Assembly (NCBI GenBank): GCA_964372025.1
Contig: CAYJPF010000001.1
Location: forward strand, 76,307-140,306
Direction: 5' to 3'
Source: CAYJBP01 sp964372025
GTDB taxonomy: Bacteria; Bacillota; Dehalobacteriia; UBA4068
DNA: 64,000 nucleotides
Position numbers and translations under genes: made by a program. The notes beneath the pieces were generated by a model. That model was not told where the DNA came from. It did not search any database and was given only the letters and a program-made list of their open reading frames with translations. Position 1 is the first letter of the stretch; the number at the start of each line of letters is the position of its first letter. This document shows positions 1 to 7,501 of this stretch, in pieces.

Positions 1-83
1 ACTTTATAATGTTTGTAATTATCACTTTCAACAAACATATCTACTAATTCATCAAATTCTTCATTGGTTATTATTTTACTCAT
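1..83 (-). CDS. Unknown protein, N-terminal fragment cut by window edge
   Basis: An ATG at 83 opens a frame (MSKIITNEEF...) that runs off the left edge after 27 codons. The ATG overlaps the stop of the upstream gene in a TAATG arrangement, which indicates translational coupling. The visible part is acidic and helical, with no recognisable domain. No function can be given. Confidence 0.7.
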   Translation of the reverse strand, partial: MSKIITNEEFDELVDMFVESDNYKHYK

Positions 84-739
84 TATAATGTCTCCCATAC
101 TTTACATTCTTTGTTAATTTTCTCATAACATTCTTTCCCATATCCTCTTCTAATACTCTCACTATCTGTTAATCTCCTACCACAGTTTCCACATTTAGCA
201 ACATATGTCATTGTGATATTTCTACTTAGCACATTTCTTGATAATTGCGTAAGAGCTGATAATAGTAATCCTATTTCATAATCACTCTTTTCATAATTTC
301 CTGATTTTCCTTTAGAAAATCCAAAAGAAGAATTGTCATTTACAAATAAACAACCTCCGTATAAAGGGTCGTCAAAAGGCTCTTTTTCATCTAACAATGT
401 AACAAAATACATATTCCTAGTTGGCTCAGGTTTGGTTAGGAAATATCTTATTTCTCTTGTCTGTTCCTTATCTTGCTGTATTATAAATTCAGATTTTGTT
501 GAAAGTATAAACTCTAGCATATCTGCATATGTATCAACATTTACGTTTGGATATGTAGGTTCATCATTCAAAGGTGGGTGCATATCATATCTTGGTTTAC
601 TTTCAGATAAATTTAAAACTTCATATTGTGGTGAAAGTAAATTTAAATTATGTAGCTCTCCTATATTAGTATCTGCTAGGTCTGAAATCTCAGCATTTGA
701 TTGAGATACCACATCTATTATTTCAATTGTTGTATTCAT
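83..739 (-). CDS. DUF6011-like zinc-binding protein
   Basis: A 218-residue protein starting at an ATG 7 nt after AAAGGAG. The N-terminal two thirds are unrecognised. The C-terminal part (about residues 180-210) has CGNCGRRLTDSESIRRG followed by YGKEC, the Cys4 pattern of the DUF6011 family found in phage and actinobacterial proteins, probably a structural zinc site. It is the first gene behind a consensus promoter (778-806) and is coupled to the truncated gene to its left. DUF6011 has no established molecular role. Confidence 0.75.
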   Translation of the reverse strand: MNTTIEIIDVVSQSNAEISDLADTNIGELHNLNLLSPQYEVLNLSESKPRYDMHPPLNDEPTYPNVNVDTYADMLEFILSTKSEFIIQQDKEQTREIRYFLTKPEPTRNMYFVTLLDEKEPFDDPLYGGCLFVNDNSSFGFSKGKSGNYEKSDYEIGLLLSALTQLSRNVLSRNITMTYVAKCGNCGRRLTDSESIRRGYGKECYEKINKECKVWETL

Positions 740-777
740 ATTGTTCTCCTTTGTTTTAATTTATTATTTATGTATTC

Positions 778-806
778 ATTATATCATATTTTATTGGTGG
801 TGTCAA
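778..806 (-). promoter_or_regulatory. Sigma-A-type promoter for the 83-739 operon
   Basis: On the minus strand TTGACA (801-806) and TATAAT (778-783) are separated by exactly 17 bp. Confidence 0.85.
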
Positions 807-827
807 GCATTTTATTTAGCTTGATCT

Positions 828-842
828 TGGTAAAATTTACCA
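828..842. promoter_or_regulatory. 15-bp dyad TGGTAAAATTTACCA, copy 1
   Basis: Perfect dyad 21 bp upstream of the -35 box at 801-806. Related copies lie at 2255-2269, 3873-3889 and 4904-4918, each upstream of a left-arm promoter, so it is a candidate operator or activator site. Confidence 0.5.
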
Positions 843-850
843 TATGAATA

Positions 851-880
851 TAAAAAAGAGAGGCATTAAAATGCCTCTTT
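851..880 (-). terminator. Rho-independent terminator
   Basis: Stem AGAGGCAT/ATGCCTCT (859-866 and 871-878) with a T-run on the minus strand. It overlaps the last codons and stop of the 866-1366 gene. Confidence 0.8.
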
Positions 881-1366
881 AATCGCCTCTATAAGTGGCT
901 CTAAACCTGTGGAATATCTCCATATTCCTGAATTGTCTGAATATTCTGCATTTCCATTATATTCACATTCTTCTATAAAGAACTCTGTGATTACATAATG
1001 CTTATGATATGGGCAGTACCAATATGTTGACCTTAATTGTGCTACCACCTCTACTGCTAAACTATATGTGGTATATGACCCCATTATTTCCCCACCATCT
1101 GTTTCAGTAGTTATCCCTGTTTTGATAGAGTGTCTCTCCTTGAATGGAATTTCTACAGTAGACTTCTTTATTTCATATGTTTTGCATTTGAATATATAAT
1201 TGTCCTCTGCAACTTCTGCTCCATAGCATTCATCTATGTAAGTCTTTAAAAGCTCCATAGCTTGCTCTATATCTTCTGCTTCTACTATTTGAGAATCCCA
1301 TTGAGACTCCAATCCATTATTTAATTTAAATTGAATTCTAAATGCGTTTACTTGTTTATGTTTCAT
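866..1366 (-). CDS. Unknown phage protein, 166 aa
   Basis: The start ATG follows GAGAGAGGTG. The protein is acidic and soluble, with no membrane segment. A Cys/His cluster (YWYCPYHKHYVITEFF, about residues 115-130) could bind metal, but the family is not recognised. It is a single-gene unit with its own promoter (1411-1439) and its own terminator (851-880), typical of the left 5 kb. Confidence 0.7.
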   Translation of the reverse strand: MKHKQVNAFRIQFKLNNGLESQWDSQIVEAEDIEQAMELLKTYIDECYGAEVAEDNYIFKCKTYEIKKSTVEIPFKERHSIKTGITTETDGGEIMGSYTTYSLAVEVVAQLRSTYWYCPYHKHYVITEFFIEECEYNGNAEYSDNSGIWRYSTGLEPLIEAIKEAF

Positions 1367-1410
1367 ATTACACCTCTCTCTTTCACTTATTTAACTTTAA
1401 CTTATAATTT

Positions 1411-1439
1411 ATTATAGCACAGGTTGAATAGATTGTCAA
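1411..1439 (-). promoter_or_regulatory. Promoter with shared leader cassette
   Basis: TTGACA (1434-1439), 17 bp, TATAAT (1411-1416). It is followed by the AATTATAAGTTAAAGTTAA leader that recurs at the other left-arm promoters. Confidence 0.85.
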
Positions 1440-1462
1440 TAGTTTTTTAGAAATTTTTTATT

Positions 1463-1864
1463 TTAATTCAAATATTCATTCAACATATTCAATATTTCTG
1501 TCTCATATTGCATAGTTGGAATTACAATCTCTTCCATTGTTACAGTTAGTAAACTCCCATATTCAGCTCCAACCAGTGCTTGTTCATATGGTGTAGAGAT
1601 AGGCATTGATGCTATTTCATATATTTTGTTTTCACCATAGTCCATATAGTCAAGAGTTGAAGTAAGATTGTTGTTCACTTCATCACGTATAGTGTTCAAT
1701 AGTTCATCAGCCTCAATTCTTAGGTCTTTCTGCACTTGGACTTCTCTCTGTAGATTTCCTATGGTGATATCTTTCCCCATAGGGTTTGTAATAGCGATTG
1801 TTATTATTGCTGATACCATTACTGATACTAATATAATTGCGATTGTTTTAATTTGTTTTTTCAT
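1463..1864 (-). CDS. Small membrane-anchored or secreted protein
   Basis: 133 residues starting at an ATG after AATAAGGAGGAA. Residues 6-26 form one hydrophobic segment after KKQ, so this is a signal anchor or signal peptide. The rest is a polar, probably coiled domain (residues 35-65 are helical and charged). No family is recognised. The leader upstream carries the shared TTATAAGTT cassette but no recognisable -10 box, so it is probably cotranscribed with the 1911-2138 gene. Confidence 0.65.
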   Translation of the reverse strand: MKKQIKTIAIILVSVMVSAIITIAITNPMGKDITIGNLQREVQVQKDLRIEADELLNTIRDEVNNNLTSTLDYMDYGENKIYEIASMPISTPYEQALVGAEYGSLLTVTMEEIVIPTMQYETEILNMLNEYLN

Positions 1865-1910
1865 GTTTATTCCTCCTTATTTGTTGTTTAGTTTTAACTT
1901 ATAATTTAAT

Positions 1911-2138
1911 TTAAAATAAAGGTTCATCAGGGAACATATATGTTCCATTGCTTTTAAATGATTGATTATGGAAATCTATTCTTTTTGCCATTTCTTTAAT
2001 TGTTTTAACTGGCTCAATAGTGATAGGATTTTTCATTTGTTTTATTTTAGATAATAAATTATCATTATCACTACATCTCAATCCATTTGCAAAATATGTT
2101 CCATTATCCTCATGTACTACCACATAGTTAAATTTCAT
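1911..2138 (-). CDS. Unknown small protein, 75 aa
   Basis: The start is set at the ATG at 2138, preceded by AAGGAGG. A longer reading upstream would have to translate the promoter and leader (2182-2210), so it is rejected. The protein begins MKFNYVVVHEDNGTYFANG and looks like a small alpha/beta domain. No function is recognised. Confidence 0.7.
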   Translation of the reverse strand: MKFNYVVVHEDNGTYFANGLRCSDNDNLLSKIKQMKNPITIEPVKTIKEMAKRIDFHNQSFKSNGTYMFPDEPLF

Positions 2139-2181
2139 ATTTATTCCTCCTTGTTTGCTGTTTAACTTTAACTTATAATTT

Positions 2182-2210
2182 ATTATAGCACAGGTCAGAA
2201 TATATGTCAA
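2182..2210 (-). promoter_or_regulatory. Promoter with shared leader cassette
   Basis: TTGACA (2205-2210), 17 bp, TATAAT (2182-2187), followed by the same leader as at 1411. Confidence 0.85.
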
Positions 2211-2254
2211 GCATTTATTTTATAAATTTATAATTTATTTTTCAAATATCTATA

Positions 2255-2269
2255 TGGTAAAATTTACTA
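2255..2269. promoter_or_regulatory. Dyad TGGTAAAATTTACTA, copy 2
   Basis: One mismatch from the perfect dyad at 828-842; 45 bp upstream of the -35 box at 2205-2210. Confidence 0.45.
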
Positions 2270-2279
2270 AGATCTGTAA

Positions 2280-2306
2280 TGAAAAAGACACCCATTACAG
2301 GTGTCT
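2280..2306 (-). terminator. Rho-independent terminator
   Basis: Stem AGACACC/GGTGTCT (2286-2292 and 2300-2306) followed by a T-run on the minus strand. It lies downstream of the DUF932-like gene. Confidence 0.8.
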
Positions 2307-2342
2307 CTCTCGAAAGGAATAATAACAACTTATGTAAACAGA

Positions 2343-3266
2343 TTAGCTTGCTAATCTGAAATACTCTTGAGCTTTGCCAACCCACTCATTACCTTTAACA
2401 AGATTAAAGAAACGATTCTCACTGGCTGTAGATGTTTGTCTTAATGGCTCACTATGACTAGCAAGGTCAGTTACTGCCATATATGCTCCATATTGTGTTC
2501 CTTTGAATGGTTGAATATCTACTTTATTATTGTATACAGATATTATCTCATTCCTAAGTTTAGCTACATTCTCTTCTTTGCGAGAGCTTGCATCTGTTGG
2601 AGTAGGGAATAAGAATTCAGAGAAATTGACTATATTGTCTAATTTAGTATCTGCTAATTTCTCCATCTCATTCTCAAACTTACTGATGTATTTGTTAGCT
2701 TTAAGAATGCTATCGTGAGCTAGTTGCAGTCTGTTCATAACTTGAGCAGTATGTTTAATTGACCATGAGAAGTTGTCGTGCTTCATCATATATGTCATTC
2801 CATTGGCACACCATTGACGCAACATAACTACATTTAGTTTGATACTGCCTGAACCATCAAATGAATTCTCAAAGTATATATATGGGGTGATATCATCACC
2901 TAGAATATTGATGTCTTCTAGCTCTCCCAGTATCCATACTTTCTTAGAATCTGCTGATGCGTTAGCCATATGAAACTTCATACCCTCTTCAACCATACCA
3001 TCTATAAATGAGAATGCTTCTTGGTTGTTGATTATATGGTATCTGCTACCAACTATACCCAACACTTGTTCTGTATCAGAACGCATATTTGCGATGTAGT
3101 TAGGAACTTTATTCCCATTTACTATAACATCCTTTTGCTCTACTGTGAAGTTTAGGTTTGAGATATCTAATACCTCTTGTAAAGATTTTGCTTCTTTACA
3201 GTCAACTCCTAGTCCTCTCCACGGTGTGTTAACATTTACGTTTTTAAATTTAGTTACATTATTCAT
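2343..3266 (-). CDS. DUF932-family phage/plasmid-like protein
   Basis: 307 residues. The N-terminal PWRGLG motif, the central IVGSRYHIINNQEAFSFID segment, and the region around residues 100-165 containing RQWCANGM and SIKHT match the DUF932 (TIGR03299, phage/plasmid-like) family. Its length is normal. Members are common in phages and plasmids of many hosts, often near DNA metabolism genes, but the biochemical role is not established. It is a single gene with its own promoter (3312-3340) and terminator (2280-2306). Confidence 0.88.
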   Translation of the reverse strand: MNNVTKFKNVNVNTPWRGLGVDCKEAKSLQEVLDISNLNFTVEQKDVIVNGNKVPNYIANMRSDTEQVLGIVGSRYHIINNQEAFSFIDGMVEEGMKFHMANASADSKKVWILGELEDINILGDDITPYIYFENSFDGSGSIKLNVVMLRQWCANGMTYMMKHDNFSWSIKHTAQVMNRLQLAHDSILKANKYISKFENEMEKLADTKLDNIVNFSEFLFPTPTDASSRKEENVAKLRNEIISVYNNKVDIQPFKGTQYGAYMAVTDLASHSEPLRQTSTASENRFFNLVKGNEWVGKAQEYFRLAS

Positions 3267-3311
3267 ATTTCTACCTCTCCCTTTCAGTTACTTTACTTTA
3301 ACTTATAATTT

Positions 3312-3340
3312 ATTATAGCATAGATTTTCATGATTGTCAA
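3312..3340 (-). promoter_or_regulatory. Promoter with shared leader cassette
   Basis: TTGACA (3335-3340), 17 bp, TATAAT (3312-3317), shared leader downstream. Confidence 0.85.
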
Positions 3341-3354
3341 GCATTTATTTTATT

Positions 3355-3747
3355 TTAATTTAAAATATTTTTACCTTCAATAGATAAGAGTCTGTCAAAC
3401 TCTTTGACACAGTGAGTTAGCACTTCATCAAATAATGTATAGAAATATGTAAATGCATTAGCAAGCTCCATATTGCCATCTTCTACCATTGTATTATATG
3501 TTTGCTCTGCATCTGACAACAGGTCTTCTATATCGTTTGCATTTATTTCACCATATCCATTTGATTGAGTATGCTCTTTGAATATACTGTATAGATTACG
3601 TTGATATTCATTTATAACATGTAATGAATGAACTAGCTCTATATTATCTTCTCTTGTATTTACGATGTCTCCTACATTTGGAATTGTAGGCTCTTTGCTT
3701 TCTGATATTATCTCTTCCCACGATTTTATTATTCTATTTGTTTGCAT
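3355..3747 (-). CDS. Unknown protein, 130 aa
   Basis: Starts at an ATG after AATAAGGAGGAA. It is a soluble, mostly helical, acidic protein without a recognisable domain. It has its own promoter (3791-3819), and its 3' end abuts the next promoter, in the one-gene-one-promoter style of this arm. Confidence 0.65.
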   Translation of the reverse strand: MQTNRIIKSWEEIISESKEPTIPNVGDIVNTREDNIELVHSLHVINEYQRNLYSIFKEHTQSNGYGEINANDIEDLLSDAEQTYNTMVEDGNMELANAFTYFYTLFDEVLTHCVKEFDRLLSIEGKNILN

Positions 3748-3790
3748 ATTTGTTCCTCCTTATTTGTTGTTAACTTTAACTTGTGATATA

Positions 3791-3819
3791 AGTATAGCAC
3801 AGGTTTAATAATATGTCAA
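3791..3819 (-). promoter_or_regulatory. Promoter, TATACT variant
   Basis: TTGACA (3814-3819), 17 bp, TATACT (3791-3796). Confidence 0.8.
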
Positions 3820-3872
3820 TACTTTTTTTATTTTAATTTAAAATATTTTTCATTTAGAAAAATGGATCATAT

Positions 3873-3889
3873 TGGGTAAATTTTACCAA
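3873..3889. promoter_or_regulatory. Dyad TTGGGTAAATTTTACCA, copy 3
   Basis: Same dyad in reverse orientation with one inserted G. It lies about 55 bp upstream of the -35 box at 3814-3819. Confidence 0.4.
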
Positions 3890-3900
3890 TAGGGTATAAA

Positions 3901-3929
3901 GACAAAACCACCAGTAATAATACTGATGG
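3901..3929 (-). terminator. Rho-independent terminator
   Basis: A 9-bp stem (3908-3916 with 3921-3929, one G-U pair), TTAT loop, then a TTTTGTCTTT tail on the minus strand. Confidence 0.75.
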
Positions 3930-4079
3930 CTTTATCTTAAGCTTAATCTTCATAATGGTTTGGAGTGGACACTAATCACTCCTTCATGCAAGATACGGAG
4001 GTGTAAGGAGAAAGGTGTATGAAAACCTTTGTAAGTTAAAGTGTGCCTTGCATGAAGCAATGACTAGCATTGCAATGGG
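3930..4079 (-). ncRNA. Structured 3' RNA element downstream of the SprT-like gene
   Basis: 150 nt without a gene, rich in nested inverted repeats. CTTCATGCAAG (3982-3992) pairs with CTTGCATGAAG (4047-4057) over 11 bp. Inside it AAAGG/CCTTT (4011-4015, 4026-4030) can pair. Flanking hairpins are GGAGTG/CACTCC (3962-3967, 3977-3982) and CAATG/CATTG (4058-4062, 4068-4072). It ends in the terminator at 3901-3929. It could be a stable small RNA cut from the mRNA or a 3' UTR structure; no known family is recognised. Confidence 0.5.
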
Positions 4080-4718
4080 TTATTTTTTCTTATTCACTTC
4101 TTTTATAGTTAAGTTATTGTCTTTGCATCTAGCACAATTATATAGCATATTAAATCCATTTAATAAGTTTCTCACTGTTTCACTACGTTTGTAGTAATAT
4201 GTATTTATGCCACAAGATGGACAAGATACGATATATTTTGGATTTGTTGATTTAGAGCTATTATATTTTCTAAATAATATAGACATTGCTCTACCCATCA
4301 GTCTTTCTATTTTGTAATTTGTTTGAGATGTTACTTGTTTTGCATAGGCAGTCCACACTTCACCATGATGTTCTTTGGATTTATCTTTCTCATAAGTTAT
4401 ATTGTGGAGCATCTCATGTATGATAGTATTTGTAAGGTCATCTAGGTTGTGAGTATCTATACAACAGTTTAAATAATTGATACCTATTACTATTTCACGA
4501 GTTTCTGTAGTACAATGTGCTACAGATTTTTTCATCCTATGGCTTATTTTTATAGAGTAATATTTGCTTGGGTTCATTAGTATGTTGCATTTAATTAGTG
4601 TAAGAAATGCCTCTGTGTATGCATTGATTATTATTTGCTTTTGTTTTTTAGTTAGTTTTGGGTCTGATTGTATTTGTTGTGTCAGACGTTCTACATTTGT
4701 TGTTTGTGTTTGTGTCAT
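4080..4718 (-). CDS. SprT-like zinc metalloprotease
   Basis: 212 residues, start ATG after GAGAGAGGAG. HEMLH (101-105) is the HExxH zinc-protease motif, with a downstream HHGEVW giving the third ligand, as in SprT/Spartan-like proteins. A C-terminal zinc ribbon follows (CPSCG about residue 166, CARC near the end). Family members in cells act on DNA-protein crosslinks; phage copies are uncharacterised, so the role here is inferred. Own promoter at 4772-4800. A second SprT-like gene lies at 43141-43773. Confidence 0.85.
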   Translation of the reverse strand: MTQTQTTNVERLTQQIQSDPKLTKKQKQIIINAYTEAFLTLIKCNILMNPSKYYSIKISHRMKKSVAHCTTETREIVIGINYLNCCIDTHNLDDLTNTIIHEMLHNITYEKDKSKEHHGEVWTAYAKQVTSQTNYKIERLMGRAMSILFRKYNSSKSTNPKYIVSCPSCGINTYYYKRSETVRNLLNGFNMLYNCARCKDNNLTIKEVNKKK

Positions 4719-4771
4719 ATTGTTCTCCTCTCTCTACGTTGTTTTAACTTGTTGTTTTAACTTATGATATA

Positions 4772-4800
4772 AGTATAGCATAGGAGGAGGTGTTTGTCAA
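4772..4800 (-). promoter_or_regulatory. Promoter, TATACT variant
   Basis: TTGACA (4795-4800), 17 bp, TATACT (4772-4777). The leader is a longer variant of the shared cassette. Confidence 0.8.
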
Positions 4801-5070
4801 GGGGTTTTTAAAATTTTTTTATTTTTATTTTTGAGTGGGTTTGTCAAGTAAGGGAGCTTGATGTATTTGAGGGGAAAGGGGGAGTGGGAAAGATTGACAT
4901 CGTTGGTAAATTTTGGGAGTTAAGAGATTAAGCGATACAAAGTATACATCTAACCTTTAGTATCCAAAAGATACCATTCCCAAATACCAACATTTACATT
5001 CCATTTAACCCCATTCTAACCCCTACTCACCCTCAAACCATCAATCCCCATCCCAAATCCCAACTCACCA
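4801..5070. other. Gene-free spacer with abrupt G/C strand skew
   Basis: No credible gene. The plus strand is G-rich at about 4868-4890 and then C-rich at about 4970-5070. On the minus strand the latter shows four or more G-tracts of 3-4 bases (GGGATTTGGGATGGGG and later tracts), a possible G-quadruplex in the 3' region of the 5071-5262 gene. It marks the boundary between individually promoted genes and the long operon. Confidence 0.5.
4904..4918. promoter_or_regulatory. Degenerate dyad copy 4
   Basis: TGGTAAATTTTGGGA keeps one half of the dyad. It lies in the gene-free 4801-5070 stretch. Confidence 0.3.
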
Positions 5071-5262
5071 TCACCTATCCATCATCACTATCAACACCAC
5101 TATCCCCACAAGCACAATTACCGATATCCACAATGGTGATAACACCCAAATCCAAGACCAACTTATTACATCAGTCAACTTCAACACTATAAACGCAATA
5201 GTCAACAATCCTACAAATCCTATTCCATTATAAGTACTTCCATTGCTATTACTATATCTCAT
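5071..5262 (-). CDS. Small membrane protein, 63 aa
   Basis: Starts at an ATG after AAGAGGAGGAT. It has a Ser/Asn-rich N-terminus, then two hydrophobic segments (about residues 14-33 and 36-60), with MMDR at the end. It is the last gene of the long leftward run that starts at the promoter at 9134-9162. No family is recognised. Confidence 0.6.
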   Translation of the reverse strand: MRYSNSNGSTYNGIGFVGLLTIAFIVLKLTDVISWSWIWVLSPLWISVIVLVGIVVLIVMMDR

Positions 5263-5285
5263 ATTGTAATCCTCCTCTTAAAATC

Positions 5286-5663
5286 TTAATCCATCTTTTC
5301 TATCAAATCCCTCATATTGGCAATCTTTAACGCATATTTCTTAGCTGATTCATAATCATTGTAACGTAACGACTTTGCTAATAAATAATAATCACTGCCG
5401 ATACTATAGCATTTATTGCCAAAAACCTCTTCATAGATACAATTTTTGCAATCTACAATTAGCTCTCCACATTCCCCACATTTTCCCCAACATCTAGGAT
5501 ATGCCTTTCCATCTATTTCTTCTCTAATCAATGAATAACTTCCTAATAATCCATTCAATGTTTGATAATAACCATAGTCTATATTCCCTATATTTTCAGC
5601 AATCCACGTATACTGTAATTTAATCTCATCTAATATCTTTTCTTTATCTAAGGTCATATCCAC
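5286..5663 (-). CDS. Cys-box protein, paralogue of the 6856-7242 gene
   Basis: 125 residues, with a GTG start 8 nt after AAGGAG (ATG two codons later is the alternative). The sequence YPRCWGKCGECGELIVDCKN and a following CIYEEVFGNKC give a dense Cys pattern that could bind zinc. The flanks QYTWIAENI and YALKIANM recur in the 6856-7242 protein, so the two are tandem paralogues. Function unknown. Confidence 0.7.
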   Translation of the reverse strand: MDMTLDKEKILDEIKLQYTWIAENIGNIDYGYYQTLNGLLGSYSLIREEIDGKAYPRCWGKCGECGELIVDCKNCIYEEVFGNKCYSIGSDYYLLAKSLRYNDYESAKKYALKIANMRDLIEKMD

Positions 5664-5675
5664 TTTAATTTCTCC

Positions 5676-5756
5676 TTAATCTTCTATTCCAAACACTCCT
5701 TCTACCATATCCCACACTAATAATGCGAATTCCACGATAAAAGAAATCATACGCAT
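5676..5756 (-). CDS. Candidate 26-aa hydrophobic peptide
   Basis: ATG at 5756 after GAGGAG, reading MRMISFIVEFALLVWDMVEG and ending ...IED. The next stretch upstream (5850-5925) is a diverged nucleotide copy of this small gene, which supports a duplicated unit but not its expression. The start could be the second ATG. Confidence 0.4.
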   Translation of the reverse strand: MRMISFIVEFALLVWDMVEGVFGIED

Positions 5757-5957
5757 CACTCCTCGCTCTATATCTACGTTTTTTCCTCATAATCAATATT
5801 TTCCTTTGTAAATTCCTCCCATAATCCTTTGTACCACCTATGCTTCACTTTCTTAAATCCATATCCTGTACTAAGAGTGTAAATTCCACGATAATAAAAT
5901 CTATATGTATCACTCCTTGCTCTACGTCTTGAACTCCATCTTATAATTCCACTCCTC

Positions 5958-6128
5958 CTATATATTCACCAATCCAACAACACTCAATCCTTGTAAAATA
6001 CAAAGAAACATAAATGGAATTAAAAACATCTTAGCTACAAAAGGTTTACTTATTTCATCTGTGAAAATAACATTTATTACAGATAGCCACATTAAAAATG
6101 TCAAATATATAAGCCATAAATATAACAT
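5958..6128 (-). CDS. Small membrane protein, 56 aa
   Basis: ATG at 6128 preceded by GGAGGTTAAGT. It encodes MLYLWLIYLTFLMWLSVINV, a short polar link (FTDEISKP) and a second hydrophobic segment (FLIPFMFLCILQGLSVVGL). Two membrane helices are likely. No family is recognised. Confidence 0.6.
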   Translation of the reverse strand: MLYLWLIYLTFLMWLSVINVIFTDEISKPFVAKMFLIPFMFLCILQGLSVVGLVNI

Positions 6129-6181
6129 TACTTAACCTCCAAATCTCTTATTTCTCTGCATAATTACCTCCCTATTTTCCT

Positions 6182-6649
6182 CTATATTTCAAGTTTTATA
6201 GCATTTGTAACATCTATGCTTTTATACTCTCCATTACAGTAAATTATTTGAAAATACTTTGTGTTTTTCTTACTAATATGTTCTTTCTTGATAAACTCTC
6301 TCTTGCCATCTATAAAATCATAGTCCCATTCATCATTTTTATTATAATCCACACTATCTAATTTAACTTCATGAATTTCTCCATTTTCAAGAAATTCAAC
6401 GTATTTCACTATACTATATGGATTTTCTTGACTCTTCGCATAAAAATTATATTTCTTTGGATTGTCTGCTAAAAATTTTAATATTTTAACTGTATTTTCA
6501 AGTTGACTCATCCTACTGTTTGCATCTTTATTTTCGTTATTTTCCAACATTTCCGCTCTCTTTTTAATATCCTCATTGCTCTTAAAGAGAATTACTTCTC
6601 CAATCAACAATAATGCCAAACATACAGATTGCCCTATTGCTTCTATCAT
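6182..6649 (-). CDS. Membrane-anchored protein, paralogue of the 24053-24544 gene
   Basis: 155 residues with an N-terminal membrane segment (about 7-25), a charged coiled region (27-60) and a C-terminal domain. The C-terminal signature YFQIIYCNGEYKSIDVTN matches YYQIIKCSSGEYKAIDVTN of the 24053-24544 protein, so both share anchor plus beta-rich tail. Function unknown. It lies in the operon between two Cys-box paralogues. Confidence 0.65.
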   Translation of the reverse strand: MIEAIGQSVCLALLLIGEVILFKSNEDIKKRAEMLENNENKDANSRMSQLENTVKILKFLADNPKKYNFYAKSQENPYSIVKYVEFLENGEIHEVKLDSVDYNKNDEWDYDFIDGKREFIKKEHISKKNTKYFQIIYCNGEYKSIDVTNAIKLEI

Positions 6650-6652
6650 TTC

Positions 6653-6859
6653 TCAATCCTCCACTTTAATAATTACTTTAATATCATAATGTATGCCTTC
6701 AATAGCATTGATTTTTACTACTTCTTTTTCCCACAACTTCTCAACTTCTTCGTCATCCCATATTCTAATTAAATGACCCTCACCTACAGTTTTCTCATTG
6801 TGTACTATACAAACACCTTGACCCCCATTCATTACATTCATCAAGTCTATAAGTTTCAT
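6653..6859 (-). CDS. Unknown protein, 68 aa
   Basis: The ATG overlaps the stop of the 6856-7242 gene in ATGA; RBS GGAGAA. A small alpha/beta protein (MKLIDLMNVMNGGQGVCIV...) without a recognised domain. Confidence 0.6.
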   Translation of the reverse strand: MKLIDLMNVMNGGQGVCIVHNEKTVGEGHLIRIWDDEEVEKLWEKEVVKINAIEGIHYDIKVIIKVED

Positions 6860-7242
6860 TTTTGTTCTCCTATTATATCCCCCATATTTGCTATTTTCAA
6901 TGCATAAATTCTAGCTAAATCATAGTCTTTACAACTTAGACATTGTCTTAATAAATAATAAGAACTATGGGGATAATGACAACTATGACCAAATGCTTTT
7001 TTATAAATACATATATCACAATTTCTTTTTAATTTCCCACATTCACCCCAACATCTAGGATACATAGGATATTTTCCATTCATTCTCTCTTTAATCTTGG
7101 CATAAAAATGCACCAAATTGGTCAAAGGATTGTAAGTATTATCGCCTAAATATATTTCATTATCTATATTTTTAGCTATCCATGTATATTGATATTTAAT
7201 TTCTTGTAACACTTGTTCTTCAGTATAATCCCTATAGTTCAT
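6856..7242 (-). CDS. Cys-box protein, paralogue of the 5286-5663 gene
   Basis: 128 residues, start ATG after AAGGAGGAA. It shares QYTWIAKNI, YPRCWGECG, the CDICIYKKAFGHSC Cys cluster and YALKIANMGDII with the 5286-5663 protein. It is probably a small zinc-binding fold. The repeated C-terminal IAN motif also appears in the REHR-type proteins at 11826, 19206 and 29053 (EMCYRIANL and the like), so these may belong to one superfamily. Confidence 0.7.
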   Translation of the reverse strand: MNYRDYTEEQVLQEIKYQYTWIAKNIDNEIYLGDNTYNPLTNLVHFYAKIKERMNGKYPMYPRCWGECGKLKRNCDICIYKKAFGHSCHYPHSSYYLLRQCLSCKDYDLARIYALKIANMGDIIGEQK

Positions 7243-7252
7243 AATTTCCTCC

Positions 7253-7492
7253 TTATAATTTTGAATATTTGCTTTTTACAGTGTTTAATTCTTCTCTAAT
7301 TCCAACATATTCAATGCTACTGACAAATTCGCTATTTATCAATACTACACTTCCATCTTCGCATTTCCAATCACTTAATGCTCTTACAACATATGTTCCA
7401 AATACATTCTTTATCATTTCTTCTGTTGTTTTAGCATCACTAATTACTCTGTAGAAATCCTTATTGTTCATTCTGATATTCCATATACGCAT
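7253..7492 (-). CDS. Unknown protein, 79 aa
   Basis: ATG preceded by GGAGAGCAAT. Begins MRIWNIRMNNKDFYRVISDA. A small mixed alpha/beta protein without a known domain, tightly packed in the operon. Confidence 0.6.
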   Translation of the reverse strand: MRIWNIRMNNKDFYRVISDAKTTEEMIKNVFGTYVVRALSDWKCEDGSVVLINSEFVSSIEYVGIREELNTVKSKYSKL

Positions 7493-7501
7493 ATTGCTCT
7501 C

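Noticed and set aside
2139..2210. Longer start for the 1911-2138 gene
   Set aside because: It would translate the promoter and leader; the internal ATG has AAGGAGG.
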